Origin: Alphaproteobacteria bacterium
GTDB taxonomy: Bacteria > Pseudomonadota > Alphaproteobacteria > ATCC43930 > CGMCC-115725
NCBI GenBank assembly: GCA_005888425.1
Contig: VAZF01000105.1
Location: 1-14,861 of the forward strand
DNA length: 14,861 nt
Direction: 5' to 3'
Under the pieces are notes generated by a model that saw only the letters and a program-made list of their open reading frames with translations, did no database searches and was not told the DNA's origin. Below, in pieces: positions 6,112 to 14,389 of this stretch (the first letter of the stretch is position 1; each line of letters opens with the position of its first letter). A program made the position numbers and the translations under genes.

Positions 6112-8022
6112 TCAGAAGCCGAACATGTGATCGAAGCTGAAGGCGCCGCCGCGGCTCAACAGCCCGTGATAGCCGAACAGCCGGCACGTCGCGTCGCGGA
6201 TGATCGCATAAGCGCTCGCGCCGGCGCGCTCTCGGTCCGGGGCGTCGAACAGCGCGTGATAGCGCAACAGCCGCGAGCCGGAGCAGGGGATCGTGAACCC
6301 GGTGCGGGCAATCTCGGCGCCCGACCCGTCATACAGGGTGATCTCGGTGGTGCTTTCCGGTGACCACGGTCGCGATGCCGGGTAAATCAGATGGCACAGC
6401 GTATCGTACGGCGCCTGGCCGAGCCGCAGGAACAGCCGGGTCGAGAGCCCCGGCGGCCGGCCGATATAGGATTGCGGCTCGTCGCGATAGATGAACAGCG
6501 TGTTGAAGACATGCGCCCCAAAGCTCGTCTCGGCGGCATGGCCGCTGTCGCGGTGGCGATAGCGGAACAGCGCGTGCAGCCAACCGTCCCCGTCGCCGCC
6601 GCCGGCAAAATCATAGACCAGCTCGACATGCCCATAACCATCGCCGAGCGGTTCCGCGATCTCGTCGAGGGACAGCGCCGCCGCATGATTGCGGGGCAGG
6701 CGGCCAAAGGCGTAGCGCGCCACTTCGCGCCCGTCGGGATCGTAGATAATCGCGGCAATCGGCAGTTCGGCCTGCGATAACGCCATCGGCGTCGGCAAGG
6801 CGAGGCTCTGCCATTTGCCGCGCGGCAGGATCGGCGCGGGCAGCAAATACCCCTTGCCAAGCCAGCGGCCGAGTTCGGGCAATTCGGGGTTCGGCTTCAG
6901 ATCGGCGCGCTCGACATTGACATGCGCGATCCGGCGGTGTCCGTCCGCGACGACCTCGTAGCGCGGCCGCACAATGTGCTTGCCGGCGCGTACTTCGATC
7001 TGGCGCGGCCAGGCAAGACCGGGGAGCAGCTCGGCGACATCGATCGCGCGGCTCGCAAAAGGGCCGATCGGCTCGGCAATCGCCGCGCGTTTTTCCTCGC
7101 CCATCGGATTGAGCGCGATTGCGCCTGCCGGGATCGGCGTCGGATGGCTGTTCTGCACCCACAGGATGACGCGCTCCCCTGGGGCAGGGGCCGGCAGGCC
7201 GGCGTAGCGGTCGGAGGGCCATGCATTGGCGTCGTGGGTGCAGGACAAGGCGCCGTCTATGACAAGGCCGCTCTCGCCAAACGTGTCGAGGGCGTATTTG
7301 ACGACATCGTGCCCGGCTGCGCCCGCGACATGGATAAAGAGCTGCCCGGCGAAATCGCCGAGCTTGAACCGCGCGCGCACCTCGCGGCTATCGATCGTCA
7401 GCGCAGCGATTGCGTTTCCGGCGCGCTCGCACCATTCGGCGATGATCTCGCCATTGCCGTCGAACAGCGTCAGCCAGCACGCGATCTCGGCGGCGCCGTA
7501 GCCGGCCCAGTAATTGACCGTGACCACGCGGCTATGCAGCGCCCCGGTATCGCGGAACAGCGCAAAATTGGTCGCGAAATTGAGGGGGTCGAGATAGGCG
7601 CGGCGGTTGGTCAGGCGCTCCTCGGGTATCCGCATCCGATCGAGGCTCAGCACCTCCGCCCGGGCAGGCAGATAGCTCTGTAGCTGGCCGATGAGCCGCT
7701 CGGCGTCGAACGCCGCGACCAGTACCGAGCGCGCGCCGCTGTCCGCGAGCTCGTCGATCGGAAGCGTGCGAAACCCGAGCACCTCCTTTCCGAGCTGCGC
7801 GATATTCTGAACATAGATGCCGGCGAGCTCGACACCGCCGAGCCCGAAGATCTCGGCGAAGCCTTCGGCGGCGCCTAGCGGATCGACGATCACGGTCGGC
7901 GGCCGAGCGGCCAGCGCGGCGACGAGCGCATGCCCCGGCGCAGCGGCATGCGGATGCGTCAGCGCCTTATAAAGCGTGTTGCCGCCGCGAATGTTGTCGA
8001 AAGTCTGAATGCGCAGAGCCAT
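6112..8022 (-). CDS. Large protein of unknown function (636 residues)
   Basis: I do not recognise a characterised family. Seen: no signal peptide and no membrane segment, so it is probably cytoplasmic. The first 130 residues look like an alpha/beta, Rossmann-like fold: alternating hydrophobic strands (TVIVDPLG, LAGIYVQNI, ARSVLVAAFDAE, AEVLSLDRMRIP) with helices between, somewhat like nucleotide-sugar or PglD-type N-terminal domains. A motif-rich linker follows (RRAYLDPLNFATNFALFRD at about 140-158 and VTVNYWAGYGA at about 167-177). The rest is mostly beta-rich, with repeated strand-turn patterns such as ITLYDGSGAEIARTG and IIYDPDGREVARYAFG, and ends in GGAFSFDHMFGF, which looks like a conserved tail. 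It is last in the minus-strand run, 46 bases after the PAP2 gene. The ATG at 8022 has no clear ribosome site. A role linked to the ELM1/PAP2 pair is inference from position only. Confidence 0.8.
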   Translation of the reverse strand: MALRIQTFDNIRGGNTLYKALTHPHAAAPGHALVAALAARPPTVIVDPLGAAEGFAEIFGLGGVELAGIYVQNIAQLGKEVLGFRTLPIDELADSGARSVLVAAFDAERLIGQLQSYLPARAEVLSLDRMRIPEERLTNRRAYLDPLNFATNFALFRDTGALHSRVVTVNYWAGYGAAEIACWLTLFDGNGEIIAEWCERAGNAIAALTIDSREVRARFKLGDFAGQLFIHVAGAAGHDVVKYALDTFGESGLVIDGALSCTHDANAWPSDRYAGLPAPAPGERVILWVQNSHPTPIPAGAIALNPMGEEKRAAIAEPIGPFASRAIDVAELLPGLAWPRQIEVRAGKHIVRPRYEVVADGHRRIAHVNVERADLKPNPELPELGRWLGKGYLLPAPILPRGKWQSLALPTPMALSQAELPIAAIIYDPDGREVARYAFGRLPRNHAAALSLDEIAEPLGDGYGHVELVYDFAGGGDGDGWLHALFRYRHRDSGHAAETSFGAHVFNTLFIYRDEPQSYIGRPPGLSTRLFLRLGQAPYDTLCHLIYPASRPWSPESTTEITLYDGSGAEIARTGFTIPCSGSRLLRYHALFDAPDRERAGASAYAIIRDATCRLFGYHGLLSRGGAFSFDHMFGF

Positions 8023-8068
8023 GCCGGGTGGATACTACACCGGCCCGAAGCGGGGTGCAGGATAGCGT

Positions 8069-9463
8069 CTATTCGCCAGGCGGCAGCACCGGTTCGGCGG
8101 CCGGGGACGGCCCCAGCCGGAACGGCAGGCGGCCTCGCGCATAGGCCGTCGCCAAGGCTCGGCTCACGAGGATTCCGATAAAGCCGCCCATGATGACATC
8201 GCTGAGGTAATGCGCGCCCATGACGACCCGGCTCGCCGCGACGAGCGCGGCCAGGATCGCATAAAGCAGCAGCGGTTGCGGCCACAGGCACCACAGCGCG
8301 GCTGCCAGCGCGGCGGCGGTCGCGGCGTGCCCCGAGGGGAAGGACCAGTGGTCGGCGCCGAGCCCGATCCAGCTGAATTCGTAAGCGCCGGACGCAAACA
8401 GCAGCTTCGGGCGAGGCCGCCCGACGATGACCTTGAGCAGATCGACGAGCATGCCGGATAGCGCGATTGAGGCGAACAACAATGCCGGGATGCGCGCGGC
8501 CGCGCGCATCCGCGCGGCCCACGGCTCGAACCGCGGCACAGCACCGCCCCAGCGGAGCGCCGCGAAAGCGATCCCCAACACGACCAGATACGGCAGCGCG
8601 AGACCGAACGGCCCGACAAATGCGAAGAACGGACGGGCCGCGTCATGCTCCCGGAAATAGGTCGCGAGCGGGCGGTCGATCCAGCCGATTGCCGCGATCT
8701 CGATCAGCATGACGGCCGCGCCCCATAGCGCGAGGCGGGCGCCGAACGGCGCCGCCGTGAGAAGGCCAAAGGCGCGACCGGCGCGCTGCGCCAAGGGGCT
8801 CGCGAGAAGATCGCGCCCGACGATTGCCTGATAGAGCACCCAGCTCGTCGCAAAGATGATGAGCCCGGCAAAGACGACATCGGACAGAAAATGCTTGCCG
8901 CCCGCGATCCGGCCGAGTCCGACCAGCGCGCCGAACGCCAGCGCGCCGGCAATCGCGGTCCTGCGCCGCCACCCGAAGGGCAGCAGCAGCGCGAAGCTGA
9001 CGAGCGAGAAGCCGAGCGCCGCATGACCCGAAACAAAGGCGCAGTTGCGCGCGCATTGGTCCGCCAATAACGGCGCCGGCGTGAACTCCCGGGTCCCGCC
9101 GAATTCGGTGATCTGGTTCGGCCGCGCTCGGCCCCAATGATCCTTCAGGACGGTATTCGCGATCAGGCCCGGCCCCAGCGCGGTGGCGGCAACTAGAAAC
9201 ACCAGCACCTTGGCGTCGAGCCGCCACAACGGGCGTCGCGCAATCGCGAGCCAGAGGGCAGCGATCACCGCGAGCACGATCATCGCCCGCACGATCCACG
9301 GCACCCCCGCCTCGACCACCCACACAGGCGTCGAGCCGGCGAGGAAAAAGCCTTGTGCGCTGTCGTAAAACACCCGGCTCGCGGCGGTGTCGATGCCGGG
9401 AAAGAGCAGGAATAGCGCCGCGATCGGCGCGCACAATCCGGCGTAGAGCAGGACCGGCCTCAT
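8069..9463 (-). CDS. Membrane phosphatase with two tandem PAP2 domains
   Basis: Seen: 464 residues, about twice a usual PAP2 protein, with many hydrophobic segments. Each half has the three-part PAP2 signature. First half: K107 with RP 114-115 (KDHWGRARP), VSGH with S145 and H147, and GRIAGGKHFLSD with R185, H191 and D195. Second half: K344 with RP 351-352 (KVIVGRPRP), PSGH with H379, and SRVVMGAHYLSD with R412, H418 and D422. Family knowledge: PAP2 enzymes remove phosphate from membrane lipids such as phosphatidate, undecaprenyl pyrophosphate or lipid A, through the SGH histidine, usually at the periplasmic face. The halves may have different substrates; the first has a longer loop with two cysteines (QCARNC) before SGH. 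Its ATG overlaps the stop of the ELM1-like gene (ATGA), implying translational coupling. Confidence 0.92.
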   Translation of the reverse strand: MRPVLLYAGLCAPIAALFLLFPGIDTAASRVFYDSAQGFFLAGSTPVWVVEAGVPWIVRAMIVLAVIAALWLAIARRPLWRLDAKVLVFLVAATALGPGLIANTVLKDHWGRARPNQITEFGGTREFTPAPLLADQCARNCAFVSGHAALGFSLVSFALLLPFGWRRRTAIAGALAFGALVGLGRIAGGKHFLSDVVFAGLIIFATSWVLYQAIVGRDLLASPLAQRAGRAFGLLTAAPFGARLALWGAAVMLIEIAAIGWIDRPLATYFREHDAARPFFAFVGPFGLALPYLVVLGIAFAALRWGGAVPRFEPWAARMRAAARIPALLFASIALSGMLVDLLKVIVGRPRPKLLFASGAYEFSWIGLGADHWSFPSGHAATAAALAAALWCLWPQPLLLYAILAALVAASRVVMGAHYLSDVIMGGFIGILVSRALATAYARGRLPFRLGPSPAAEPVLPPGE

Positions 9464-10491
9464 GCGTATCGCCGTTGCGCGAGGCGAGCGAGTACCTGAC
9501 CACGCAAGAGCTTCCCGGCGCGTGCGGTATCGTCGAGCGGCGAATAGGACCAGCTTTCGATTTCGCCGGTAAAGGGGCGCGTGATGCCGGCCTCGCGCAT
9601 CGTCGCGTGAAACCGCGCGAATTTCCCGTCGCCGCCCCAGCGATTCTTGGCGAGTTCGAGGATGTGCACCGGCTTGCCCGTTGCGGCCGCCTCGCTGATC
9701 ATCGAGACCGAATCCGCCGTGACGAGCAGCGCGTCGGCGGTCGCGAGATAGGCGTAATACGGATTGTCGCCGCTGCCGTCCCAGATTTCAGCTGGCAAAC
9801 CCGCCAGCCTTTCCCGCAACAGCGCGGCTCCGGCTGCGCCGGTACGGCGCGACGGCGTCACAAGAGCCGAGCCGCCGCCGGCGCGAAGAACCCCGGCAAT
9901 TGCCTCGGCTATCGCCGCGAGACGATCGAGGCTCAGGCGATAACTGCGGTTCGCGCCGCCGATCAGCACGCCGAGGATCGGCCGCGGCAATCCCGCGAAC
10001 CTGGGAAAGCGCAGGCGGGCCTCGGCGAGGCGCGCCGCGGTCACGCGGTGGATCGCGCCGCGGGTCACGACGGTCCGCGGTCCGCGGAGCCGGTCGTGCT
10101 CGGGCACGAACAACAGGTCGAACTCGTTGCGGCCGACGCGCGGATCCTGGACCTGCGCGGCAAAGGTGCGGCCAGCGCTGGCGCGGCGGATCGCCAGCGC
10201 CGGCATCGCGCTCAACCGCCCGCAGCCTATAACGAGATCGGGCCAAGGCGGCTGCAGCGGGCCGGCCTCCGTGCTGACCGCGCGCAACGCCGCGAGCCAA
10301 AATTGCGGCGGCAGCCACGCCCAGGGAGCGCGACCCGAGATCTGCCTTTCGATAAAAGGAAAACCGGTCGCCTCGGCGAGACCGAGCGCCTGGCTTGCCA
10401 TGCCGGGCTTGCCGTCATGCAGGACCCACACGACCGGCGCAGTCTCGCCCGGGACAGCCGTTACCGGATCACGGAGGCGCAGCGCGGCCAT
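9460..10491 (-). CDS. ELM1-family (DUF1022) protein, GT-B-like fold
   Basis: Seen: 343 residues with family landmarks: VVWVLHDGKPGMASQALGLAE at the N-terminus (about 20-40), PDLVIGCGRLSAMPAL (about 84-99), QVQDPRVGRNEFDLLFVPEHD (about 113-133), GGANRSYRLS (178-187) and a late TADSVSMISEAAATGKPVHIL. The two-lobe pattern with a C-terminal nucleotide-sugar-site-like segment suggests a glycosyltransferase-B fold. Family knowledge: named after plant ELM1, a mitochondrial fission factor; bacterial members are common in alphaproteobacteria and uncharacterised, and the name should not be taken as function. It overlaps the PAP2 gene by four bases, so an envelope lipid or glycan role is a fair guess. 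Start: ATG 10491 is the only good choice, because an in-frame TAA lies nine bases upstream; a strong hairpin occupies the ribosome-site position. Confidence 0.88.
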   Translation of the reverse strand: MAALRLRDPVTAVPGETAPVVWVLHDGKPGMASQALGLAEATGFPFIERQISGRAPWAWLPPQFWLAALRAVSTEAGPLQPPWPDLVIGCGRLSAMPALAIRRASAGRTFAAQVQDPRVGRNEFDLLFVPEHDRLRGPRTVVTRGAIHRVTAARLAEARLRFPRFAGLPRPILGVLIGGANRSYRLSLDRLAAIAEAIAGVLRAGGGSALVTPSRRTGAAGAALLRERLAGLPAEIWDGSGDNPYYAYLATADALLVTADSVSMISEAAATGKPVHILELAKNRWGGDGKFARFHATMREAGITRPFTGEIESWSYSPLDDTARAGKLLRGQVLARLAQRRYA

Positions 10492-10493
10492 GA

Positions 10494-10515
10494 GCCCGGT
10501 TTAGGCAAACCGGGC
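10494..10515 (-). promoter_or_regulatory. Hairpin directly before the ELM1-like start codon
   Basis: A perfect 9-bp stem (10494-10502 with 10507-10515; GCCCGGTTT / AAACCGGGC) with a four-base loop ends two bases before the ATG at 10491. No T-tract follows, so it is not an intrinsic terminator. It covers the place where a Shine-Dalgarno site would be, and none is seen there. It may limit initiation, act as a processing site after greA, or bind a regulator. Confidence 0.5.
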
Positions 10516-10577
10516 CGGGACAGCAAGCAGATCGGAGCTGGGGAGGTCTGTCGGGGCCGAGGCGGGCTCGCGCCTTA

Positions 10578-11102
10578 TCAGCGTGCCGCGCGAGCCTTGC
10601 CCCGCTTGCGCGCGGCCGCGGCCGGCTTTGGGCTGAAAGACATCGTGACGATTTCGTAGGATTTGTTGCCGCGCGGCGTCGAGACCTCGACGTTGTCGCC
10701 CTCGCCCTTGCCGATCAACGCCCGGGCCAGAGGCGAGGTTACCGACAGCCGGCCGTTGCGAATATCGGCTTCATCCTCGCCGACGATACGGAAGGTCTGT
10801 TCCTCGTCGGTCTCCTCGTCCGCCAGGGTCACCGTGGCGCCGAATTTGATGACCGAACCCGACAGTTTCGAGGTGTCGATGACCTCCGCTCGGGCGATCT
10901 TGTCCTCGAGCTCGGCGACCCGGCCCTCGATAAAGCTCTGCCGCTCGCGGGCGGCGTGGTATTCGGCGTTTTCCGCCAGATCGCCATGGGTGCGCGCCTC
11001 AGCGATCGCCCGGATGATCGCCGGGCGATCGGTCGATTTGAGGCGCTTCAGCTCCTCTTGGAGCCGGTTGAAGCCCTCGACGGTCATCGGGATCTTGTTC
11101 AT
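10578..11102 (-). CDS. greA: Transcription elongation factor GreA
   Basis: Seen: 174 residues. The N-terminal coiled coil (about 1-75) carries GDLAENAEYHAARERQSF with D41 and E44 at the tip, the same positions as in the E. coli protein, and the C-terminal FKBP-like domain has SPLARALIGKGEGD. Family knowledge: GreA enters the RNA polymerase secondary channel and triggers cleavage of backtracked RNA, restoring elongation. Oddity: after the usual end (about residue 157) there is a basic, alanine-rich tail of about 18 residues ending RKRGKARAAR. It begins 11 bases after carB and is probably cotranscribed with carAB. Start: ATG 11102 chosen; a TTG immediately before it is less likely. Confidence 0.97.
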   Translation of the reverse strand: MNKIPMTVEGFNRLQEELKRLKSTDRPAIIRAIAEARTHGDLAENAEYHAARERQSFIEGRVAELEDKIARAEVIDTSKLSGSVIKFGATVTLADEETDEEQTFRIVGEDEADIRNGRLSVTSPLARALIGKGEGDNVEVSTPRGNKSYEIVTMSFSPKPAAAARKRGKARAAR

Positions 11103-11113
11103 CAAAGCCGATC

Positions 11114-14100
11114 TTAGCGAGATAGCGAAACAGGCGATGAAAGGTAGGTCTGCAGGGGGGCGACTTCAAGGCAACCCTGGCGTAGCGCGCCGATCGCTTG
11201 TACCGCGGCGCGCGCCCCCGCGACCGTCGTGTAATAGGGAATACTGTGGGTCAGCGCGGTGCGGCGGAGGCTGAAGCTATCGGCGATCGCCTGCGCGCCC
11301 TCGGTCGTGTTGAAGACGAGCTGGACGCCGCCGCTGCGCATCCTGTCCACGATGTCCGGGCGGCCCTCCTGGACCTTGTTGATCAGGGCGACGGGCACGC
11401 CTTCCTCTTCGAGCTTTTTCGCGGTGCCGCGCGTCGCGACCAGATCGAAGCCCCACGCCGCGAGTTGGCGGCAGGGCTCGACGAGCGCCTCCTTGTCCTG
11501 GTCCCGCACCGACACAAAGACGCAGCCTTGGAGCGGCAATTCGGTGCCGCTGCCGAGCTGCGACTTGGCGAAGGCGCGGCCGAAATCCGCATCGATCCCC
11601 ATGACCTCGCCGGTCGATTTCATCTCCGGCCCGAGGATCAGATCGACCCCCGGGAAACGGGCAAACGGAAACACCGCTTCCTTCACCGCGACATGCGCCT
11701 GATGCCGCGCTCGCTCGCGTACCTCGCGTGGCAGGAGGCGCGCCAGCTTCTCGCCGGTCATCACGCGGGCCGCAATCTTGGCGATCGGGACGCCGGTCGC
11801 CTTGGCGACAAACGGCACGGTGCGCGAGGCCCGCGGATTGACTTCGAGCACGTAGACATCGCCGTTCTGCACGGCGAACTGCACGTTCATCAGCCCGATC
11901 ACGCTCAGGGCGCGGGCAAGCGCAATCGTCTGCCGCTCGATCTCGGCGATCGTCTCCTGATCGAGGCTGTAGGGCGGCAGCGAACAGGCGCTGTCGCCGG
12001 AATGAATGCCGGCCTCCTCGATGTGCTCCATGATGCCGGCGACATAGACCTCGTCGCCATCGGCGACGGCATCGACATCGACCTCGATCGCATTCTTCAG
12101 ATAACGGTCGATCAGTACCGGGCTGGTGCCCGACACGATAACGGCGCGGCGGATATAAGTGTTGAGCCCGGCATGGTCGTGGACGATCTCCATGGCCCGC
12201 CCGCCGAGCACATAGGAAGGGCGGATCACGACGGGATAGCCGATCCGCCGCGCGATCGCCTCGGCCTCTTCAGCCGAATAGGCCGTGCCGTTTTCCGGCT
12301 GGCGCAATGCGACGCTGCGCAGCAATTTTTGGAAGCGCTCGCGGTCCTCGGCGAGGTCGATCGCGTCGGGCGACGTGCCGAGGATCGGCACCTCGGCCCG
12401 TTCCAAGGCTCTCGCCAGGTTGAGAGGCGTCTGCCCACCGAATTGCACGATGACGCCGAGGAGATTCCCGCGCTGCTGTTCGACGCGCACGATTTCGATG
12501 ACATCCTCGGCGGTCAACGGCTCGAAATAGAGCCGGTCGGAGGTGTCGTAATCGGTCGAGACGGTTTCGGGGTTGCAATTGACCATGATCGTCTCGATGC
12601 CGGCCTCGCGCAGGCTGTAGGCGGCATGGACGCAGCAATAGTCGAACTCGATGCCTTGGCCGATCCGGTTGGGCCCGCCGCCCAGAATGATGACCTTCTC
12701 GCGGTTGCTCGGATCGGCCTCGCATTCCGGCGGCTCGATGCCGTCGCCCTCGTAGCAGGAATACATATACGGCGTCAGCGAGGCGAACTCGGCGGCACAG
12801 GTATCGATGCGCTTGTAGACGGGATGAAGACCGAGCCGATGCCGCAGCGCTGACGCCTGTTCGGTCTCGATACCGCTTAATTTGGCGAGGCGTGCGTCCG
12901 AAAAGCCCATCTGCTTCAAGCGCAGAAACGCGGTCGGGTCGTTCGGGAGTCCATGTCGCCGGACGCGTTCCTCGGCCTCGACGATCTCGCGGATGCGTTC
13001 GAGGAACCAGCTTTCGTAATGACAGGCGGCGTGGATTTCGCCGGTTGTCAGCCCATGACGGTAGGCTTGCGCGATCAGCAGCAGCCGATCAGGTGAGGGC
13101 TTCGCCAGCGCCGCCTTTACCGCCTCCTTACCCGCGCTTTCGAAACCAGGCACCGCAATTTCATCGAAACCGTCGAGCCCCGTTTCCATCGAGCGCAGCG
13201 CCTTCTGCACCGATTCGGCAAAGCTGCGCCCGATCGCCATCGCCTCGCCGACCGATTTCATCGACGTCGACAACAGCGGCTCCGCGCCCGGAAATTTCTC
13301 GAAGGTAAAGCGCGGCATCTTTGTGACGACGTAATCGATCGTCGGCTCAAACGAGGCGGGCGTGAAGCCGGTGATCTCGTTGTCGAGCTCGTCGAGCGTG
13401 TAGCCGACCGCGAGCTTCGCCGCGACCTTGGCGATCGGGAAGCCGGTCGCCTTTGACGCCAATGCCGAGGAGCGCGATACGCGCGGGTTCATCTCGATGA
13501 TGACGAGCCGCCCGTCCACGGGGTTGACCGCGAACTGGACATTCGACCCGCCGGTATCGACGCCGATCTCGCGCAATACCGCGATCGCGGCGTTGCGCAT
13601 CAGCTGATATTCCTTGTCGGTCAGGGTGAGGGCCGGCGCGACCGTCACCGAATCCCCGGTATGCACCCCCATGGGATCGATATTTTCGATCGAGCAGATG
13701 ACGATGCAGTTGTCGTTCCTGTCGCGGACGACTTCGAGCTCGTACTCCTTCCAGCCGAGCACTGATTCTTCAATCAGCACTTCATGCGCCGGCGACGCCC
13801 GCAGCCCGCCGCGCACGATGTCGTCGAACTCCTCGGTGTTGTAGGCGATCCCGCCGCCGGTGCCGCCCAAGGTGAAGGATGGGCGAATAATCGCCGGCAA
13901 GCTGGTCAGTGACAGCGCTTCCCGCGCCTCTTCCAGCGATTTCGCGAGCCGGCTCTTCGGCGAGGCGAGACCGATCTTGTCCATCGCCATTCGGAACAGC
14001 TGGCGGTCCTCGGCCTTGGCGATCGCTTCTTCCGTGGCACCGATCAGTTCGACCCCGTGCCGCTGCAGCGCGCCCGAGCTCGCCAAAGCCATCGCCGTGT

Positions 14101-14389
14101 TGAGGGCGGTTTGGCCGCCCATTGTCGGCAATAGCGCATCGGGTTTTTCGCGCGCGATGATCTGCTCGACGACCCCGGGCGTGATCGGCTCGATATAGGT
14201 GGCATCGGCCAATTCCGGGTCGGTCATGATCGTCGCCGGGTTTGAATTGACCAGCACGATCCGGTAACCCTCGGCCTTCAACACCTTGCAGGCCTGCGCG
14301 CCGGAATAATCGAACTCGCACGCCTGACCGATGACGATCGGCCCGGCGCCGATGATCAGGATGCTTTTGATGTCGGTCCGCTTTGGCAT
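11114..14389 (-). CDS. carB: Carbamoyl-phosphate synthase large subunit
   Basis: Seen: 1091 residues, close to the usual 1070-1100. Two homologous ATP-grasp halves are complete: the first opens with SILIIGAGPIVIGQACEFDY and has GGQTALN, FTLGGTGGGIAYN and EMNPRVSRSSALASKATG (about 300-317); the second starts near 567 with VIILGGGPNRIGQGIEFDYC and has GGQTPLN, IRPSYVLGGRAMEIV, GIHSGDSACSLPP and EVNPRASRTVPFVAKATG. The final 150 residues are the MGS-like allosteric domain. Family knowledge: it uses ammonia from CarA, bicarbonate and two ATP to make carbamoyl phosphate for pyrimidine and arginine synthesis. Its ATG overlaps the carA stop by one base (TGATG), so the subunits are translationally coupled. 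Nothing is missing or broken. Confidence 0.98.
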   Translation of the reverse strand: MPKRTDIKSILIIGAGPIVIGQACEFDYSGAQACKVLKAEGYRIVLVNSNPATIMTDPELADATYIEPITPGVVEQIIAREKPDALLPTMGGQTALNTAMALASSGALQRHGVELIGATEEAIAKAEDRQLFRMAMDKIGLASPKSRLAKSLEEAREALSLTSLPAIIRPSFTLGGTGGGIAYNTEEFDDIVRGGLRASPAHEVLIEESVLGWKEYELEVVRDRNDNCIVICSIENIDPMGVHTGDSVTVAPALTLTDKEYQLMRNAAIAVLREIGVDTGGSNVQFAVNPVDGRLVIIEMNPRVSRSSALASKATGFPIAKVAAKLAVGYTLDELDNEITGFTPASFEPTIDYVVTKMPRFTFEKFPGAEPLLSTSMKSVGEAMAIGRSFAESVQKALRSMETGLDGFDEIAVPGFESAGKEAVKAALAKPSPDRLLLIAQAYRHGLTTGEIHAACHYESWFLERIREIVEAEERVRRHGLPNDPTAFLRLKQMGFSDARLAKLSGIETEQASALRHRLGLHPVYKRIDTCAAEFASLTPYMYSCYEGDGIEPPECEADPSNREKVIILGGGPNRIGQGIEFDYCCVHAAYSLREAGIETIMVNCNPETVSTDYDTSDRLYFEPLTAEDVIEIVRVEQQRGNLLGVIVQFGGQTPLNLARALERAEVPILGTSPDAIDLAEDRERFQKLLRSVALRQPENGTAYSAEEAEAIARRIGYPVVIRPSYVLGGRAMEIVHDHAGLNTYIRRAVIVSGTSPVLIDRYLKNAIEVDVDAVADGDEVYVAGIMEHIEEAGIHSGDSACSLPPYSLDQETIAEIERQTIALARALSVIGLMNVQFAVQNGDVYVLEVNPRASRTVPFVAKATGVPIAKIAARVMTGEKLARLLPREVRERARHQAHVAVKEAVFPFARFPGVDLILGPEMKSTGEVMGIDADFGRAFAKSQLGSGTELPLQGCVFVSVRDQDKEALVEPCRQLAAWGFDLVATRGTAKKLEEEGVPVALINKVQEGRPDIVDRMRSGGVQLVFNTTEGAQAIADSFSLRRTALTHSIPYYTTVAGARAAVQAIGALRQGCLEVAPLQTYLSSPVSLSR

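Noticed and set aside
11198..12853. A 551-codon plus-strand frame opposite carB
   Set aside because: Antisense shadow of carB, rich in Arg, Asp and His as expected for the complement of a high-GC gene; no recognisable domain.
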